Origin: Cyanobium sp. M30B3
Lineage (GTDB): Bacteria > Cyanobacteriota > Cyanobacteriia > PCC-6307 > Cyanobiaceae
Length of the DNA stretch: 64,000 bases
Assembly: GCA_018399015.1 (NCBI GenBank)
Contig: CP073761.1
Span: 620,001 to 684,000 of the forward strand
Reading direction: 5' to 3'
Each line of letters starts with the position of its first letter. Within the stretch, counting starts at the first letter, position 1. This document shows positions 52,842-61,776 of the stretch, piece by piece. The translations under genes and the position numbers were made by a program. The notes beneath the pieces are model-generated. The model had not been told where the DNA came from and did not search any database. It saw nothing but the letters and a program-made list of their open reading frames with translations.

Positions 52842-53531
52842 TCAATCAACAGGAAAGGCAACCACCCGCACTGAGCAAGCATCAACGATCTGAATCCACT
52901 GCTCGCCGCTGATCCTTATCCGCTCCAGCATCTCCTCCACGCCAACTCCTGAGGACAGCAACCGATGCCCACGCGCATGAATCTCCCGCCACGTCGGCGG
53001 CACCTTCAGCAGGAAGCCGTTGTCCCGCAAAAAGTGCGTAATCTCCCCATTGGCATAGGTACGCCCGTAAGGCCGAAATGGTCCCCGCGAGGGGTCGTAG
53101 CGCCGCGCCGCTTTGATCAGCCCGATCATCGCCAGCTGCAGCAGGTCTTCTTTCGGATGGACTGTGCGCCGAGCGAAGTTCCCGGCGATCTTCTCCGCCA
53201 GATCAATGTGCTCCAGCGCCAGGGCATCAGCAGCGGCATGGGGCTGCACCGGCCGTTCTCGCCGGGGCCTGCGCCGCGGAGGCCGCTGACCCTGATATCT
53301 GGGCGGGTGACGCACTGGATCGTGGAGGTTGATCTCCAACTGCTGCGCTCGGGCGTGGCACGCCGCCCTGCGGTAGCGCCGTTGACGCAGCATCCGCTCC
53401 ACCCCGGTGGCATCGCCCACCAACACCACCACGATCGGCAGCACCAGCTGCACCACAACTGCTGCCGGCTCAGGAGCCCCTGAGTTCGCCAGCGCGGAGG
53501 GTCCGGGACATTCCTGCACCGCGGACAGCAT
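52842..53531 (-). CDS. Sigma-70-family factor next to the terminase
   Basis: 229 aa from the ATG at 53531, 8 bp after the terminase stop. The N-terminal 100 residues are unique. A sigma-70 region 2 follows: LALEHIDLAEKIAGNFARRT, KEDLLQLAMIGLIKAARRYD, FRPYGRTYANGEITHFLRD. Part of region 3 comes after (KVPPTWREIHARG), and no clear region 4 is seen. It resembles cyanobacterial group 3 sigma factors. Likely role: redirect host RNA polymerase to late or island promoters. Confidence 0.72.
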   Translation of the reverse strand: MLSAVQECPGPSALANSGAPEPAAVVVQLVLPIVVVLVGDATGVERMLRQRRYRRAACHARAQQLEINLHDPVRHPPRYQGQRPPRRRPRRERPVQPHAAADALALEHIDLAEKIAGNFARRTVHPKEDLLQLAMIGLIKAARRYDPSRGPFRPYGRTYANGEITHFLRDNGFLLKVPPTWREIHARGHRLLSSGVGVEEMLERIRISGEQWIQIVDACSVRVVAFPVD

Positions 53532-53539
53532 CGGCCCCC

Positions 53540-55180
53540 TCACCGGCTCACCAGCAGCGGCGTCACCACCGGCTGGATGCCCTGGGCCTTCCAGTAGCGG
53601 CTCTCCAGCCATAGGGCGCCGTGGCAGAAAGCATCCACCAGGTCCTTGCTGCCCTTGGGGAAGCGGATCGCTTCTTCCACCAGCGGCTGGGCGCGATGGT
53701 GAAAGCGGATCTGCCCGGCTTCCACCAGGGGGGCGACGGCATGGGCGCGGGTTTCCTTGCTGCCTCTCGCCGTGATCGGCAGCATCCCCGGCACCCGACG
53801 CCGCAGCGTCTGCAGCACGGCCGGGCCGTTGGCGGCGTCTTCGATCAGTACGGCGTTGGGGCGGAGGCCCTGCTGCTCCAGCGCCTCCAGACAGCCCAAC
53901 AGGAAGCGGATCACCTCCGGCAGGCCAAAGCGGTGCCGGGCTGCCCAGAGCACCTCGATCTCCAGCTCCTGTGAGGACTGGATTCCCTGGGGTTCACCCG
54001 TTCGGGGGATGGCATGCCGGGCCGGTGGTGCCAGCAGGCCGGCCAGGCAGAAGCCGCAGTAGTCGCTCTCCGCCTCCCCCTTGAAGCTCAGGTCACACGA
54101 GAGCGTCAGCAGGGCGTACTGCCGCTGGCGGCCAGTGGCCGCTCCGGTGTCCTCGCGGGGGAAGGGCGGCCGGATCCACTGCCTCAGGAAGATGGAGCCG
54201 CTCGCCGGGCTGGGCCGCTGCTGATAGAGCGCCGCCCACCAGTAGGCCCCCAGGCGGGCCCTGATCTTGAGCAGTTCCGGCAGGGGGAACCGCTCCGGGC
54301 AGAGGGCTTCGCCCACCTGTCGCCAGTCGGGGATCAGGGTGCAGGTGGGCGGCAGCTTGGGCCGTTCTGCCGGGTCCTCGGCGATCGCCGGCAGATCGAG
54401 CACGGTCCACTGCTGCGGCGCTTCCCCCAGCTCCTGCTCGTACAGCCAGCCGATCACGTCCTGGTGGTCCCAGCGGGTCAGCACCACCACTTGGGCCGAG
54501 AGATTCGGCTGCTCCATGCCGTCCGGCCCCAGCACCGAGGCCGGCTCGGCGCGCGTCAGCCACACCGAGCGCAACCAATCGATCAGCTTCTGGCGCAGCG
54601 CCGGGGATGCGGCATCGCCGGGGCCCTTGTAGGGGTCGTCGATGATTCCCAGGCTGTAGCCCTTGCCCGTGAAGGGGCCATCCACACCGGCGGCGATGCA
54701 GCCACCGCGCTGGCGGGTGAGCCAGTTGCCCACCGCCGCCGAATCGCGGGCCAGCAAGTGGCCGGTCACCCGATAGAAGTGGCGGGCTTCCCTGGAGTGG
54801 GCATAGGCCAGCTCCGCCGAGTACGACGCAATCGCCGCAAAGAGCTGCGGGTAGCGCTGCAGGAAGTAGGCCGGGAACAGCTTGGACACCAGGAGGCTCT
54901 TTCCCAGGCGGGGTGGACAGGTAACGATCAGCCGGCTCAGCTGGCCATCAGCGACGGCCTGCAGCAGCTCGATCAGCACCTCGGCCCAGCGGTGGAAGCC
55001 GTAGCGGGGGTAGGCCTCGGCGATGAAGCTGCGCAGGCTCTGGGGTTCCGATTCCGCGGCAGCAGGGGGTGTGGGCAGGTGCAGCAGGCCACCGTCGCCC
55101 CAGGGGTCGCTGTCGGGCAGCAGCAACCCGCCCATATCAGGCAGAAGCCGTGGTGGTGATGTAACCGCCGCGGCCCTCAT
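53540..55180 (-). CDS. Phage terminase large subunit
   Basis: 546 aa. ATPase: Walker A-like TCPPRLGKSLLVSKL near residue 85, Walker B-like SLGIIDDPYKGPGD near 175, coupling segment VVLTRWDHQDVIGWL near 235. Nuclease (RNase H fold) acidic residues: LTLSCDLSFKGEAESDYCG, NAVLIEDAANGPA and KDLVDAFCHGALW. Packages DNA into the prohead through the portal. The start overlaps the small-subunit stop (ATGA). Confidence 0.9.
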   Translation of the reverse strand: MRAAAVTSPPRLLPDMGGLLLPDSDPWGDGGLLHLPTPPAAAESEPQSLRSFIAEAYPRYGFHRWAEVLIELLQAVADGQLSRLIVTCPPRLGKSLLVSKLFPAYFLQRYPQLFAAIASYSAELAYAHSREARHFYRVTGHLLARDSAAVGNWLTRQRGGCIAAGVDGPFTGKGYSLGIIDDPYKGPGDAASPALRQKLIDWLRSVWLTRAEPASVLGPDGMEQPNLSAQVVVLTRWDHQDVIGWLYEQELGEAPQQWTVLDLPAIAEDPAERPKLPPTCTLIPDWRQVGEALCPERFPLPELLKIRARLGAYWWAALYQQRPSPASGSIFLRQWIRPPFPREDTGAATGRQRQYALLTLSCDLSFKGEAESDYCGFCLAGLLAPPARHAIPRTGEPQGIQSSQELEIEVLWAARHRFGLPEVIRFLLGCLEALEQQGLRPNAVLIEDAANGPAVLQTLRRRVPGMLPITARGSKETRAHAVAPLVEAGQIRFHHRAQPLVEEAIRFPKGSKDLVDAFCHGALWLESRYWKAQGIQPVVTPLLVSR

Positions 55181-55740
55181 TGCCCTCCCCTCCCTTCCGG
55201 CGGCTTGATCGGTGCCCGCAGCAATCCGCCGATCTCAGCGATCACCCGGAATGCGCCCACCGCAGCCGAAAACTGCTCGGCATCCATGGCCCGGCGGGCG
55301 CATTCGTTCAGCGCAAAGATCTGCTCGGCCTGGTGACGGCGGCGGTCGGTGATCAGCTCCTCCACCATCCGCTCGCGAGCGAGGTTGAGGTAGCGGTGCA
55401 CCGTCAGAGAGTTGTGCACCCCCCACTTCGCTCCAGCGTTCTCCAGGATCTGGACCATCGGCAGGCGCTGGGCGATCCACAGCTGGGCCTCGGCGATGCG
55501 CCGCTCGATCTCCAGCCGGCTGGGCCTGGGGGCGGCGTTGCTCCCTCGCCGCTGCCGCGGTGGGTTGCCCGGTCCCACCGGCCGCCTGGGGTCCACACCC
55601 ACCGCCGCCCCCAGCGGCTGGCCGTCGTCGTCCTCCGCCGTGGCTGCCGAACGCAGGGCCTCGATGGCATCGCTGCCGCCGCTGTGCTCACTGCCGCCGT
55701 GGCGCTTGTGGTGAACGGTACCCATGGCCAACGGCGACAA
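55177..55740 (-). CDS. Phage terminase small subunit-like protein
   Basis: 187 aa. Basic, Pro-rich N-terminal 75 residues (alternative starts possible), then a helical DNA-binding-like region (RLEIERRIAEAQLWIAQRLP, NAGAKWGVHNSLTVHRYLNL) and a C-terminal helix-rich part. Overlap with the large-subunit gene and size support terminase small subunit or an equivalent HTH adaptor. Confidence 0.6.
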   Translation of the reverse strand: MSPLAMGTVHHKRHGGSEHSGGSDAIEALRSAATAEDDDGQPLGAAVGVDPRRPVGPGNPPRQRRGSNAAPRPSRLEIERRIAEAQLWIAQRLPMVQILENAGAKWGVHNSLTVHRYLNLARERMVEELITDRRRHQAEQIFALNECARRAMDAEQFSAAVGAFRVIAEIGGLLRAPIKPPEGRGGQ

Positions 55741-56376
55741 ACGCGATTCACTGCGCCCGGAATCACGAGGAACCGTAGCGGCCCGGTAACGCGAGGTGCA
55801 AGCAACGGCTTGAGCTTCTGGGTCCGCAGTTGATCGGAAAGGTCGGTGGATGCCGCTGTCGTGGCTCCAGGCCGCGGCCCAGGCCAGCAGCTACTCCCGC
55901 CCGGGATAGGGAGCGAAGAACTGCGGCCCGGGCGGCACCAGATCGCCTGCCCGTAGCGGAAGCACGGGCCTTGGCTCCAGTCCAGGGCCATGGAATCGCC
56001 GATCTGGGCCCTGCTGCCAGCGGCCATGGCCCAGCAAGGGACTCCGCAGGCGCCAGGGGGGACAAGGGGGACTGGAGGGGCAAGGGAGGGACAGGCCCTG
56101 TCCCTCCCAGAGAACTCCTGCGGCGCAGCCGTTCTGCCCCTTGGGGGGGGACAGGGGAACAGGTGCTGGTGAATGACGGAAGCAGCGGCACAGCAGCCGC
56201 CAGTCACCAGAAACAGTGGAACTCTGTCCCCCCTCCTCTTCCTTTTCTCTAAAACCCTTCTCAATACTGACTTCCTTGAGGGGGACAGGGTGGTGTCCCC
56301 CCCTTGTCCCCCACTGTCCCCCTCCCTGGCGTTCAGTCGTGCGGTGGTGCGCTGAGGAAGGGACGAAGCGCAGACC
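55741..56376. other. Intergenic region between terminase and replication gene, with GTCCC boxes
   Basis: About 640 bp. The right half is the GTCCC-box cluster. In the left half a minus-strand frame (55891-56037, ending PPGPQFFAPYPGRE) reads like a protein C-terminus with only a TTG start and may be a tiny gene or a remnant. Confidence 0.4.
56056..56326. repeat. Cluster of GTCCC(C/T)CC boxes, possible replication origin
   Basis: About ten copies of TGTCCC[CT]CC or its complement (56056, 56065, 56084, 56099, 56147, 56225, 56280, 56294, 56304, 56314). They include a near-perfect palindrome with 12-bp arms and a one-base centre (GGGAGGGACAGG at 56084-56095, CCTGTCCCTCCC at 56097-56108). An AT-richer stretch lies at 56236-56275. 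This layout of iterons plus an AT-rich segment beside a primase gene suggests an origin. Confidence 0.6.
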
Positions 56377-58932
56377 TCACGGCAGCTCCTGCAGCGCGGT
56401 GTAGAGCAGACCGCCCCGGGGGCCGGCATCCACCTGGCCATACCCCGCAGCGGCCAGCGCCTGCAGCGCCTGCTCCGCGGTGATCACATTGAGGTGGCGC
56501 TTCTCCCGCCAGGCGAGTCGGCCGCGCAGATCCTTCCAGCTCACGGGGCCGCCCAGGCCTGCGGCGATGCGATGGAGCCGCTCCATCAGCCCAGTGAGTT
56601 CGGTCCCCTCGGCGTCACTACTGGCCGCCAGCTCATGGAACCCCAGTGCCCAGCCATCGAGGGACTCCACCAGGGCAATGGCGGCCTGGAGCACATCCAC
56701 CCCAAGGGGAGCGGCAGCAGGCAGCAGGCAGCAGACGGTCTGGAGCACCTGGAGCAAGCCGGCAATGCGCAGCACCTTGCCGGCCGCCTTGCCGTGAATT
56801 GCAGCCTGCGCGCCCAGCCGTGCCGCCAGGGCCTGCTCCTGCTTGCTGTGCTCGTAGTGCGAGAAGAGCTCCAGTGCGGCCGGCTGCAGGTCGTGGAGCG
56901 CTGGCGGCAGGCCATGGACCGCCCGGGCGAGAGCAGCCAGAGTTTCCGCGCTGTCCTGCACCGCCCGCTGCTGCTCAGGGGTGATCGCGGTGGGCAGCCG
57001 GGCGGTACGCCGCGGCAGGGGTGAAAAGAGGAAGCGGGCCCACTTGCCAGAGGGGTCGCCCCCTTTCACCAGGCCGCTGAGCACCTCCGGCTGGATGCCG
57101 CCATAGATGGAGAGATGGCAGCGCTCAAACGAGCGCTGACCCGAGGTGATGCGCAGGGAGGTGTAGCTGTGGCCGTCAAAGAGCTCCAGCAGCTGCTGCT
57201 CATCGGCGCCGCGGCCCTGGCGATAGGCATTGAGGGAGCCAAACAGTCCGGAGAGTTCATCACGGCGCACCAGAACGGCCATCCCGCGGGCCTCCAGCGC
57301 CTGCAGCTGGGCAACCAGCGCTTCCCCGGTGTAGTCCTGCAGCTGGAGGTGGAGGGGTACGGGCAGCGGCGGACGCTCACTGGCCTTGCAGCCGCGGCAC
57401 TGCTCCCGCCAGTTCGCATGGGCCCGTGCGTTGTCCCGGGCCAGTTCGCGTTGCAGATCCCGCGTGGGTTCAACCACCAGCAACTGCTCAAGGGGCGTCT
57501 TCTTCTGGCCGCTGCGGGCGACAGTGCAGACGTAGAGGTTGGTTGGAACCACATAGCGGGTGATGGGGTTGCCGCAGACGGCGGTGCCGAGCTTGGTGAG
57601 GCCAGAGACACAGGCCAGCCAGGCCATCGCCACAGCGGTGTCGCTGTAGGGGAGGTGGCCGGTGAGGCTGCGCAGGGCAACGACGAGCTGGGGCGGCAAG
57701 AGCTGCTCAAGGGTGATGGCCTGCTGGTGGTGGCGCTCCCGCTCCTGCAGCAGGGCGCCAGCGGCTGCCTGCAGCGCCTCGGCGCGCTGAGCTTGCTGCT
57801 GCAGCGCCTTGAGCAGGGCGTGGAGGCTGCGGGGCACCAGTTCGGAGCTGGCCGCGAGTTCGTCGATCAGCAGCTCCAGATCGGCCTGGGCGAGATCGTC
57901 GGCGATTGCCTGCTCCAGCCGCTGGCGGCACTCCTGCCGGTTCAGCAGGCGCAAGGCCGGCAGTGGCCCAGCTGGAGCAGCTGAGGGCTGAACGGCCTTG
58001 CGGCTGCGCTCCTGGCGAGGGGCATAGCCATCGAGGGCCGCGAAGTGAAAGAGGGTGCCGATGGTCACACCACGCCCCTTGAAGGAACGCCACTTGGCCT
58101 GGCACTCCTCGGCGTTGAAGCTGCTGCAGCCCCGCGACCAGGCGATCCAGTGGGTAAGCAGCCCCGGATCGATCGAATGGAGCGCCATGCCCACCGTCAG
58201 CCAGCCGTCGTAGTCCTCGCGCGGCTGGATGTGGGCGAGCAGCTCGATCGCCCGCTCCTGGTCATCGCTGCGGGGAGCGAAGTCGGCCTCCACCGGCTCC
58301 TCCGGCCTCTTGAAGAGCGGCTCCAGCAACCAGTCCGGCGCATCGGCCACCTGCACCTGGGCCGGGGATCGCCCCTCCAGCCAGCGGTAGGAGCCGGTCA
58401 GCGGGTGGACACCTGCGATCACCGACTGGTGGCCCTCCCAGCGCAGCTCCAGCACCGTGGCGCGGCGGCGCTTGCCGCCCGGCCCACTGGTTGGACCTGG
58501 TGGGGTGGGGGTGTGTTCGGTGCTGGCCGGCCCCCAGCTGCGGCGCCCGCGCAGGCAGTCCCAGTACTCCAGGGGGACGCGGTAAGCCAGCTGGGCGCGC
58601 TGGGGCAGGCCGGAACTCCAGCCCACCGTTGCTGGCAGCTCCCCCGGAGGGCAGCCGTAGATCCGCTGGAAGCAGGCCGCGGCGCCGGGACCGTCGAAAT
58701 CCACCGCCAGCACGCCGGAGGCCGGACCCAGCACCAGCCCGACTGCCTGCACATGGGGACTGCCGGCGGCCGCGGCCGTGAAGTCCTCCAGGCTGCAGCC
58801 GGCGCTGGCCCATTGGCCCAATGGTTCGCCGCTGCCGGGGTCCACGGGGCGCTTGCGGCCATCGATTGGAATCAGCAGCCAGTCGGAATCGAGGCCGCAT
58901 AGGCTCTCGAGCACACCAGGGGCGAGCGCCAT
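56377..58932 (-). CDS. PrimPol-DUF3987 primase-helicase-like replication protein
   Basis: 851 aa. N-terminal archaeo-eukaryotic primase-polymerase-like domain (residues 1-200; DSDWLLIPIDGRKRPVDPGS, VLAVDFDGPGA with its metal-binding Asp pair). PriCT-2-like segment (residues about 225-300; LLAHIQPREDYDGWLTVGMA, CQAKWRSFKGRGVTIGTLFH). C-terminal DUF3987 ATPase-like domain with CTVARSGQKKTP as a Walker-A-like loop near residue 470, and VRRDELSGLFGSL. Initiates or drives replication of the element; the GTCCC boxes lie at its 3' end. Confidence 0.82.
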   Translation of the reverse strand: MALAPGVLESLCGLDSDWLLIPIDGRKRPVDPGSGEPLGQWASAGCSLEDFTAAAAGSPHVQAVGLVLGPASGVLAVDFDGPGAAACFQRIYGCPPGELPATVGWSSGLPQRAQLAYRVPLEYWDCLRGRRSWGPASTEHTPTPPGPTSGPGGKRRRATVLELRWEGHQSVIAGVHPLTGSYRWLEGRSPAQVQVADAPDWLLEPLFKRPEEPVEADFAPRSDDQERAIELLAHIQPREDYDGWLTVGMALHSIDPGLLTHWIAWSRGCSSFNAEECQAKWRSFKGRGVTIGTLFHFAALDGYAPRQERSRKAVQPSAAPAGPLPALRLLNRQECRQRLEQAIADDLAQADLELLIDELAASSELVPRSLHALLKALQQQAQRAEALQAAAGALLQERERHHQQAITLEQLLPPQLVVALRSLTGHLPYSDTAVAMAWLACVSGLTKLGTAVCGNPITRYVVPTNLYVCTVARSGQKKTPLEQLLVVEPTRDLQRELARDNARAHANWREQCRGCKASERPPLPVPLHLQLQDYTGEALVAQLQALEARGMAVLVRRDELSGLFGSLNAYRQGRGADEQQLLELFDGHSYTSLRITSGQRSFERCHLSIYGGIQPEVLSGLVKGGDPSGKWARFLFSPLPRRTARLPTAITPEQQRAVQDSAETLAALARAVHGLPPALHDLQPAALELFSHYEHSKQEQALAARLGAQAAIHGKAAGKVLRIAGLLQVLQTVCCLLPAAAPLGVDVLQAAIALVESLDGWALGFHELAASSDAEGTELTGLMERLHRIAAGLGGPVSWKDLRGRLAWREKRHLNVITAEQALQALAAAGYGQVDAGPRGGLLYTALQELP

Positions 58933-58999
58933 CAGCTGCCACGCCCCTCAGTCGCCCTGGGGACTGATGCCTGGGGCCACAGGAGCCAGCACCCCAGGC

Positions 59000-59311
59000 T
59001 CACAGCACCCCTCCCTGGGACCCCTGGAATCCAGCGGCAGGGGCGCGCAGCTGCTGGCGAGGCACCAAATTGCGGGCATCGCACACCCGCATGGCGGTGG
59101 GGCAGCGGTAGCCCAGCCGCCGCGCCCTCACCAGCACACTGGCACTGCCCACCTGGTCCACCACCCCTGCGGTCCAGGCGCAGCCAAGGAACACGCCCAC
59201 CCGATCGCCGCAGCGAAAGTGGCGGAAGTCCAGGGGTGGGGCAGAAAGCCGCTGCTGGGCCGGGACGCGGGGGCGCCAGATCTGCTGCTCGGCGTCTTCA
59301 GGGCTGGGCAT
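59000..59311 (-). CDS. Small hypothetical protein of the early operon
   Basis: 103 aa. Beta-rich centre (FRCGDRVGVFLGCAWTAGVV, SASVLVRARRLGYRCP) suggests a KOW/SH3-like small fold. It overlaps the ribbon-helix-helix gene by 14 bp and precedes the primase gene. Function unknown. Confidence 0.55.
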   Translation of the reverse strand: MPSPEDAEQQIWRPRVPAQQRLSAPPLDFRHFRCGDRVGVFLGCAWTAGVVDQVGSASVLVRARRLGYRCPTAMRVCDARNLVPRQQLRAPAAGFQGSQGGVL

Positions 59312-59492
59312 CGACAGCGCTGTAGGGGGTCCTGGTCCTGGCCCTGGCGGCAGCGCGGGCGGTGGAGCGGGCGTGGCGGCGGATGTGCTCCCGCAGGATC
59401 GAGCGGATCAGCGCCACCCGGGGCTCATCGCCGCGGTGGGCATCGAGCCAATCGAGCACGTCGTCGCTGAGGCGAATCACAGTGGGCCGCAA
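59298..59492 (-). CDS. Ribbon-helix-helix DNA-binding protein
   Basis: 64 aa. The N-terminus MRPTVIRLSDDVLDWLDAHR with SILREHIRRHA matches a ribbon-helix-helix (CopG/Arc-like) fold; the C-terminus is Arg/Ala-rich. It is the first gene of the leftward early operon, right behind a promoter that carries a 13-bp operator. Confidence 0.7.
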   Translation of the reverse strand: MRPTVIRLSDDVLDWLDAHRGDEPRVALIRSILREHIRRHARSTARAAARARTRTPYSAVDAQP

Positions 59493-59515
59493 GGCTCAGG
59501 AAAGCGGGGAGCGGC

Positions 59516-59544
59516 AGCGTAATCAGACTGGCTCGCTAACGCAA
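59516..59544 (-). promoter_or_regulatory. Leftward early promoter with operator (PL/OL)
   Basis: On the minus strand: -35 TTGCGT (59544-59539), 17-bp spacer, -10 TACGCT (59521-59516), transcript starting about 20 bp before the gene at 59492. The 13-bp sequence GCGTTAGCGAGCC (59542-59530) overlaps the -35 and spacer. The same 13 bp occurs in the rightward promoter at 60623-60635. Confidence 0.6.
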
Positions 59545-59842
59545 GGTGCATGGATGTACTCCCCCCGAGTTCCCTGGGCTTAATTAGGCCGCTCTGCTGG
59601 CGAGGGTCGCGCCGCCATGTCGGCGCCAAGCGGATGTGCAAGGTGGCTGGCAGAACACAGCTGGCTCCAGCAGCTGGCCGCGGCCACAAGGGGCGATGGC
59701 CTCCGCAGCGGCCGGGTTCAGCCCGTCCCGCGAACCGATCAGTCCAGCAATCAGCCCGGCAAGCCGAGGGGGTTGGCGCGGTGTCCTGCCGTATTCGGGG
59801 CGATGCTCTAGCCTTGGCCCGTTCTCCTCGGACTTTCAAGCC
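59545..59842. other. Upstream region of the repressor gene
   Basis: About 300 bp between PL/OL and the repressor ATG. It must hold the repressor promoter; TTGGCG at about 59775 is a weak -35 candidate. Nothing coding was recognised. Confidence 0.35.
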
Positions 59843-60571
59843 ATGGCCAACTGGTTTGCGGAGATGGAGGCCCGGCAGAGTGAGGCCCGTGTCGCCTTTG
59901 GCCGCATGCTGCGGCTGTGGCGCGAGCGCAACGGCTGGACCCAGTACACCGTGGCCGACTGGGGCAAGCAGGCGGGCTTTCCCGCCATCAGCTACGGCAA
60001 CCTCAGCGCGATCGAGCAGGGCAAGGCCGGGGAGCTGCGCCGTCCCGCCTTCTTCCAGCTGGCGGAGGCCAATCAGCGCCTGTTCAGCGGTGAGCTGGGC
60101 GCCATCACCGACAAGGGCCTGCGCGAGAAGATCCAGGCCGGCCAGCCGCTCCTCGGCGCCGATGGCCAGCCCTGGGGACCCCAGGAGCTGTGGTCCTGCT
60201 ACGTGGGGCTGCTGGAGGTGCCCGAGGCCTACCGCCAGCCCCAGCGCGGCGAGGCCCCCCGGCTGAGCGCGGCCAAGGCGCGGGAGCTGAGCCGCCGCTG
60301 GCGCGAGCAGGTGGGTGAGGCCATCGAAGCCCGGCAGCTGGATCCGCTCCAGGCCCTGCAGGCGATTGCCCGCTTGGCACCGCTGGCCCAGCGCAAGCAG
60401 CTGCGCACGGTGCTCTCCTCGTTCGGCGATTACAGCGCCGCCGACCTGCAGCAGCTGTGGGATGGGGACTGGCTGCCCCAGCAGTGGATCGACAGCTGGC
60501 TGGCCGCCCTGGAGGCCGGGGAGGGAGGAGAGGCCAGGCCGGAGCAGCCGCCTGAGGAGGAGCAACCCTGA
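59843..60571 (+). CDS. XRE-type repressor of the early region
   Basis: 242 aa from the ATG at 59843. N-terminal helix-turn-helix (FGRMLRLWRERNGWTQYTVA, NLSAIEQGKAGEL), then a helical C-terminal part (LSRRWREQVGEAIEARQLDP, ALQAIARLAPLAQRK). It has no obvious peptidase-type (LexA-like) C-domain. It lies between two copies of a 13-bp inverted operator, each in a divergent early promoter, the position of a CI/Cro-type lysogeny regulator. Confidence 0.75.
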   Translation: MANWFAEMEARQSEARVAFGRMLRLWRERNGWTQYTVADWGKQAGFPAISYGNLSAIEQGKAGELRRPAFFQLAEANQRLFSGELGAITDKGLREKIQAGQPLLGADGQPWGPQELWSCYVGLLEVPEAYRQPQRGEAPRLSAAKARELSRRWREQVGEAIEARQLDPLQALQAIARLAPLAQRKQLRTVLSSFGDYSAADLQQLWDGDWLPQQWIDSWLAALEAGEGGEARPEQPPEEEQP

Positions 60572-60613
60572 CAAGGGGCCGGCTATCAACAGCCCCGAGA
60601 ATCTGAGGAGAGC

Positions 60614-60643
60614 TTGCGCCCAGCGTTAGCGAGCCCATAAGAT
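60614..60643 (+). promoter_or_regulatory. Rightward early promoter with operator (PR/OR)
   Basis: -35 TTGCGC (60614-60619), 18-bp spacer, -10 TAAGAT (60638-60643). The 13-bp operator GCGTTAGCGAGCC (60623-60635) fills the spacer and is an exact inverted copy of 59530-59542. It drives the operon starting at 60680. Confidence 0.6.
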
Positions 60644-60679
60644 CGGCGGGCGCGGGCGCCGGTCCCGCATGAGCTCCCG

Positions 60680-61507
60680 ATGGACAACCCCAAGCCCCCG
60701 GGCGCAGCGAGCGAGCTGCTCTCCCCCGAGGCGATGCACTGGCAGGCCGATTGCGAGATGGCCGATGCCCTCTCCACGTTTCAGAGCCAGGTGGAACCCG
60801 CCGCCGAACTGACGCTGCAGGCCGTTGTAGAAGCTGCAAAGCCCGCCTTTCGGCTCGGTTTCAGCTTCTCGGTGCGCAGCAGCGAGGAGGGCACGACCGT
60901 GTTGCTGCGGCACCGCAGCGGCTCCCAGCAGAGCGCCGAAGGCGCGGGCCACGACGACGACTTCACCCTCAGCGCCCGGCTGCTGGCCGGCCTGCTGGGC
61001 ATTCCTGTGGCCGACGCTCCTCGCCCCAGCAAGGCCGAGGAGGAATCCTGCGCGGATGCATGCGCTCCGCCAGCTTCCGCAGCTGCTGCCCCAGGTGCCG
61101 ACAGCCCAGCCCCAGAAGCAGTGCCCGCTCCGGGTGTTCCGCCAGCAGGCGAGAGCGCCAGCGCCACCCCTGAAGCAGGCATCCAAGCCCGAGCACAGGG
61201 GGAGGGAACTGGCGAGGAGCTGCGGGCTGGCAGCAGCACCGAGGGGTTGGATCCAGCCCTGGAGCCCCTCACGGCAGAGGAGATCAGCACCCTCACAGGG
61301 ATGCTCAAGGAACTGGCCCGCAACGACAAGGAAGCCTGGAAGCAGTTCTCGCTGGCCTTCCGTGAGCACTTCGCGGTGCCGCGCACGGCCCGCACCATCA
61401 CCGATCGGATCAGCCAGCGGCGGCACGCCGACTTCATCGATCGCTTTGAACGGGAGCTGGCTGCCAGTGGCGGCAGCGGCGCGGTTGGTGCAGCGGAGGC
61501 GATCTGA
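60680..61507 (+). CDS. Hypothetical protein, first gene of the rightward early operon
   Basis: 275 aa. Residues 1-115: a globular domain (MADALSTFQSQVEPAAELTL, RLGFSFSVRSSEEGTTVLLR). 115-195: a Pro/Ala-rich linker. 200-265: a helical domain (EEISTLTGMLKELARNDKEA, then FREHFAVPRTARTITDRISQ) seen in cyanobacterial and cyanophage proteins. Function unknown, perhaps recombination or replication support. It overlaps the next gene. Confidence 0.6.
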   Translation: MDNPKPPGAASELLSPEAMHWQADCEMADALSTFQSQVEPAAELTLQAVVEAAKPAFRLGFSFSVRSSEEGTTVLLRHRSGSQQSAEGAGHDDDFTLSARLLAGLLGIPVADAPRPSKAEEESCADACAPPASAAAAPGADSPAPEAVPAPGVPPAGESASATPEAGIQARAQGEGTGEELRAGSSTEGLDPALEPLTAEEISTLTGMLKELARNDKEAWKQFSLAFREHFAVPRTARTITDRISQRRHADFIDRFERELAASGGSGAVGAAEAI

Positions 61508-61776
61508 TGGCCAGCCAGTCCAATTCCGGCCCGCGGCAGATCGCCTACGGCCACCGCCTGCACCAGCGGCCCGCCGCGGCCGATACCGGCCACTACCTGC
61601 ACAGCAAGGTGCGCAGCGATGTCTGGGGCGTGCTGCAGCAGCTCAGGCAGCAGCACGGCCTCTCGATCAGCGGCGCCGCCCATCACCTGATGCGGCTGGG
61701 CGCCGGCCTGGAGCCCCTGCCACCCCTCGATCACCTCATCCGCACCCAACGGTGCGCGCAACGCGATGGCCATTGA
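61507..61776 (+). CDS. Small hypothetical DNA-metabolism protein
   Basis: 89 aa, basic, with a helical segment (VWGVLQQLRQQHGLSISGAA) that could be a ribbon-helix-helix or short HTH. It overlaps its neighbours on both sides. Not recognised. Confidence 0.5.
   Translation: MASQSNSGPRQIAYGHRLHQRPAAADTGHYLHSKVRSDVWGVLQQLRQQHGLSISGAAHHLMRLGAGLEPLPPLDHLIRTQRCAQRDGH

Noticed and set aside
56056-56326. Repeats resembling a CRISPR array
   Set aside because: Units are short, in both orientations and unevenly spaced, so a binding-site or origin cluster fits better.
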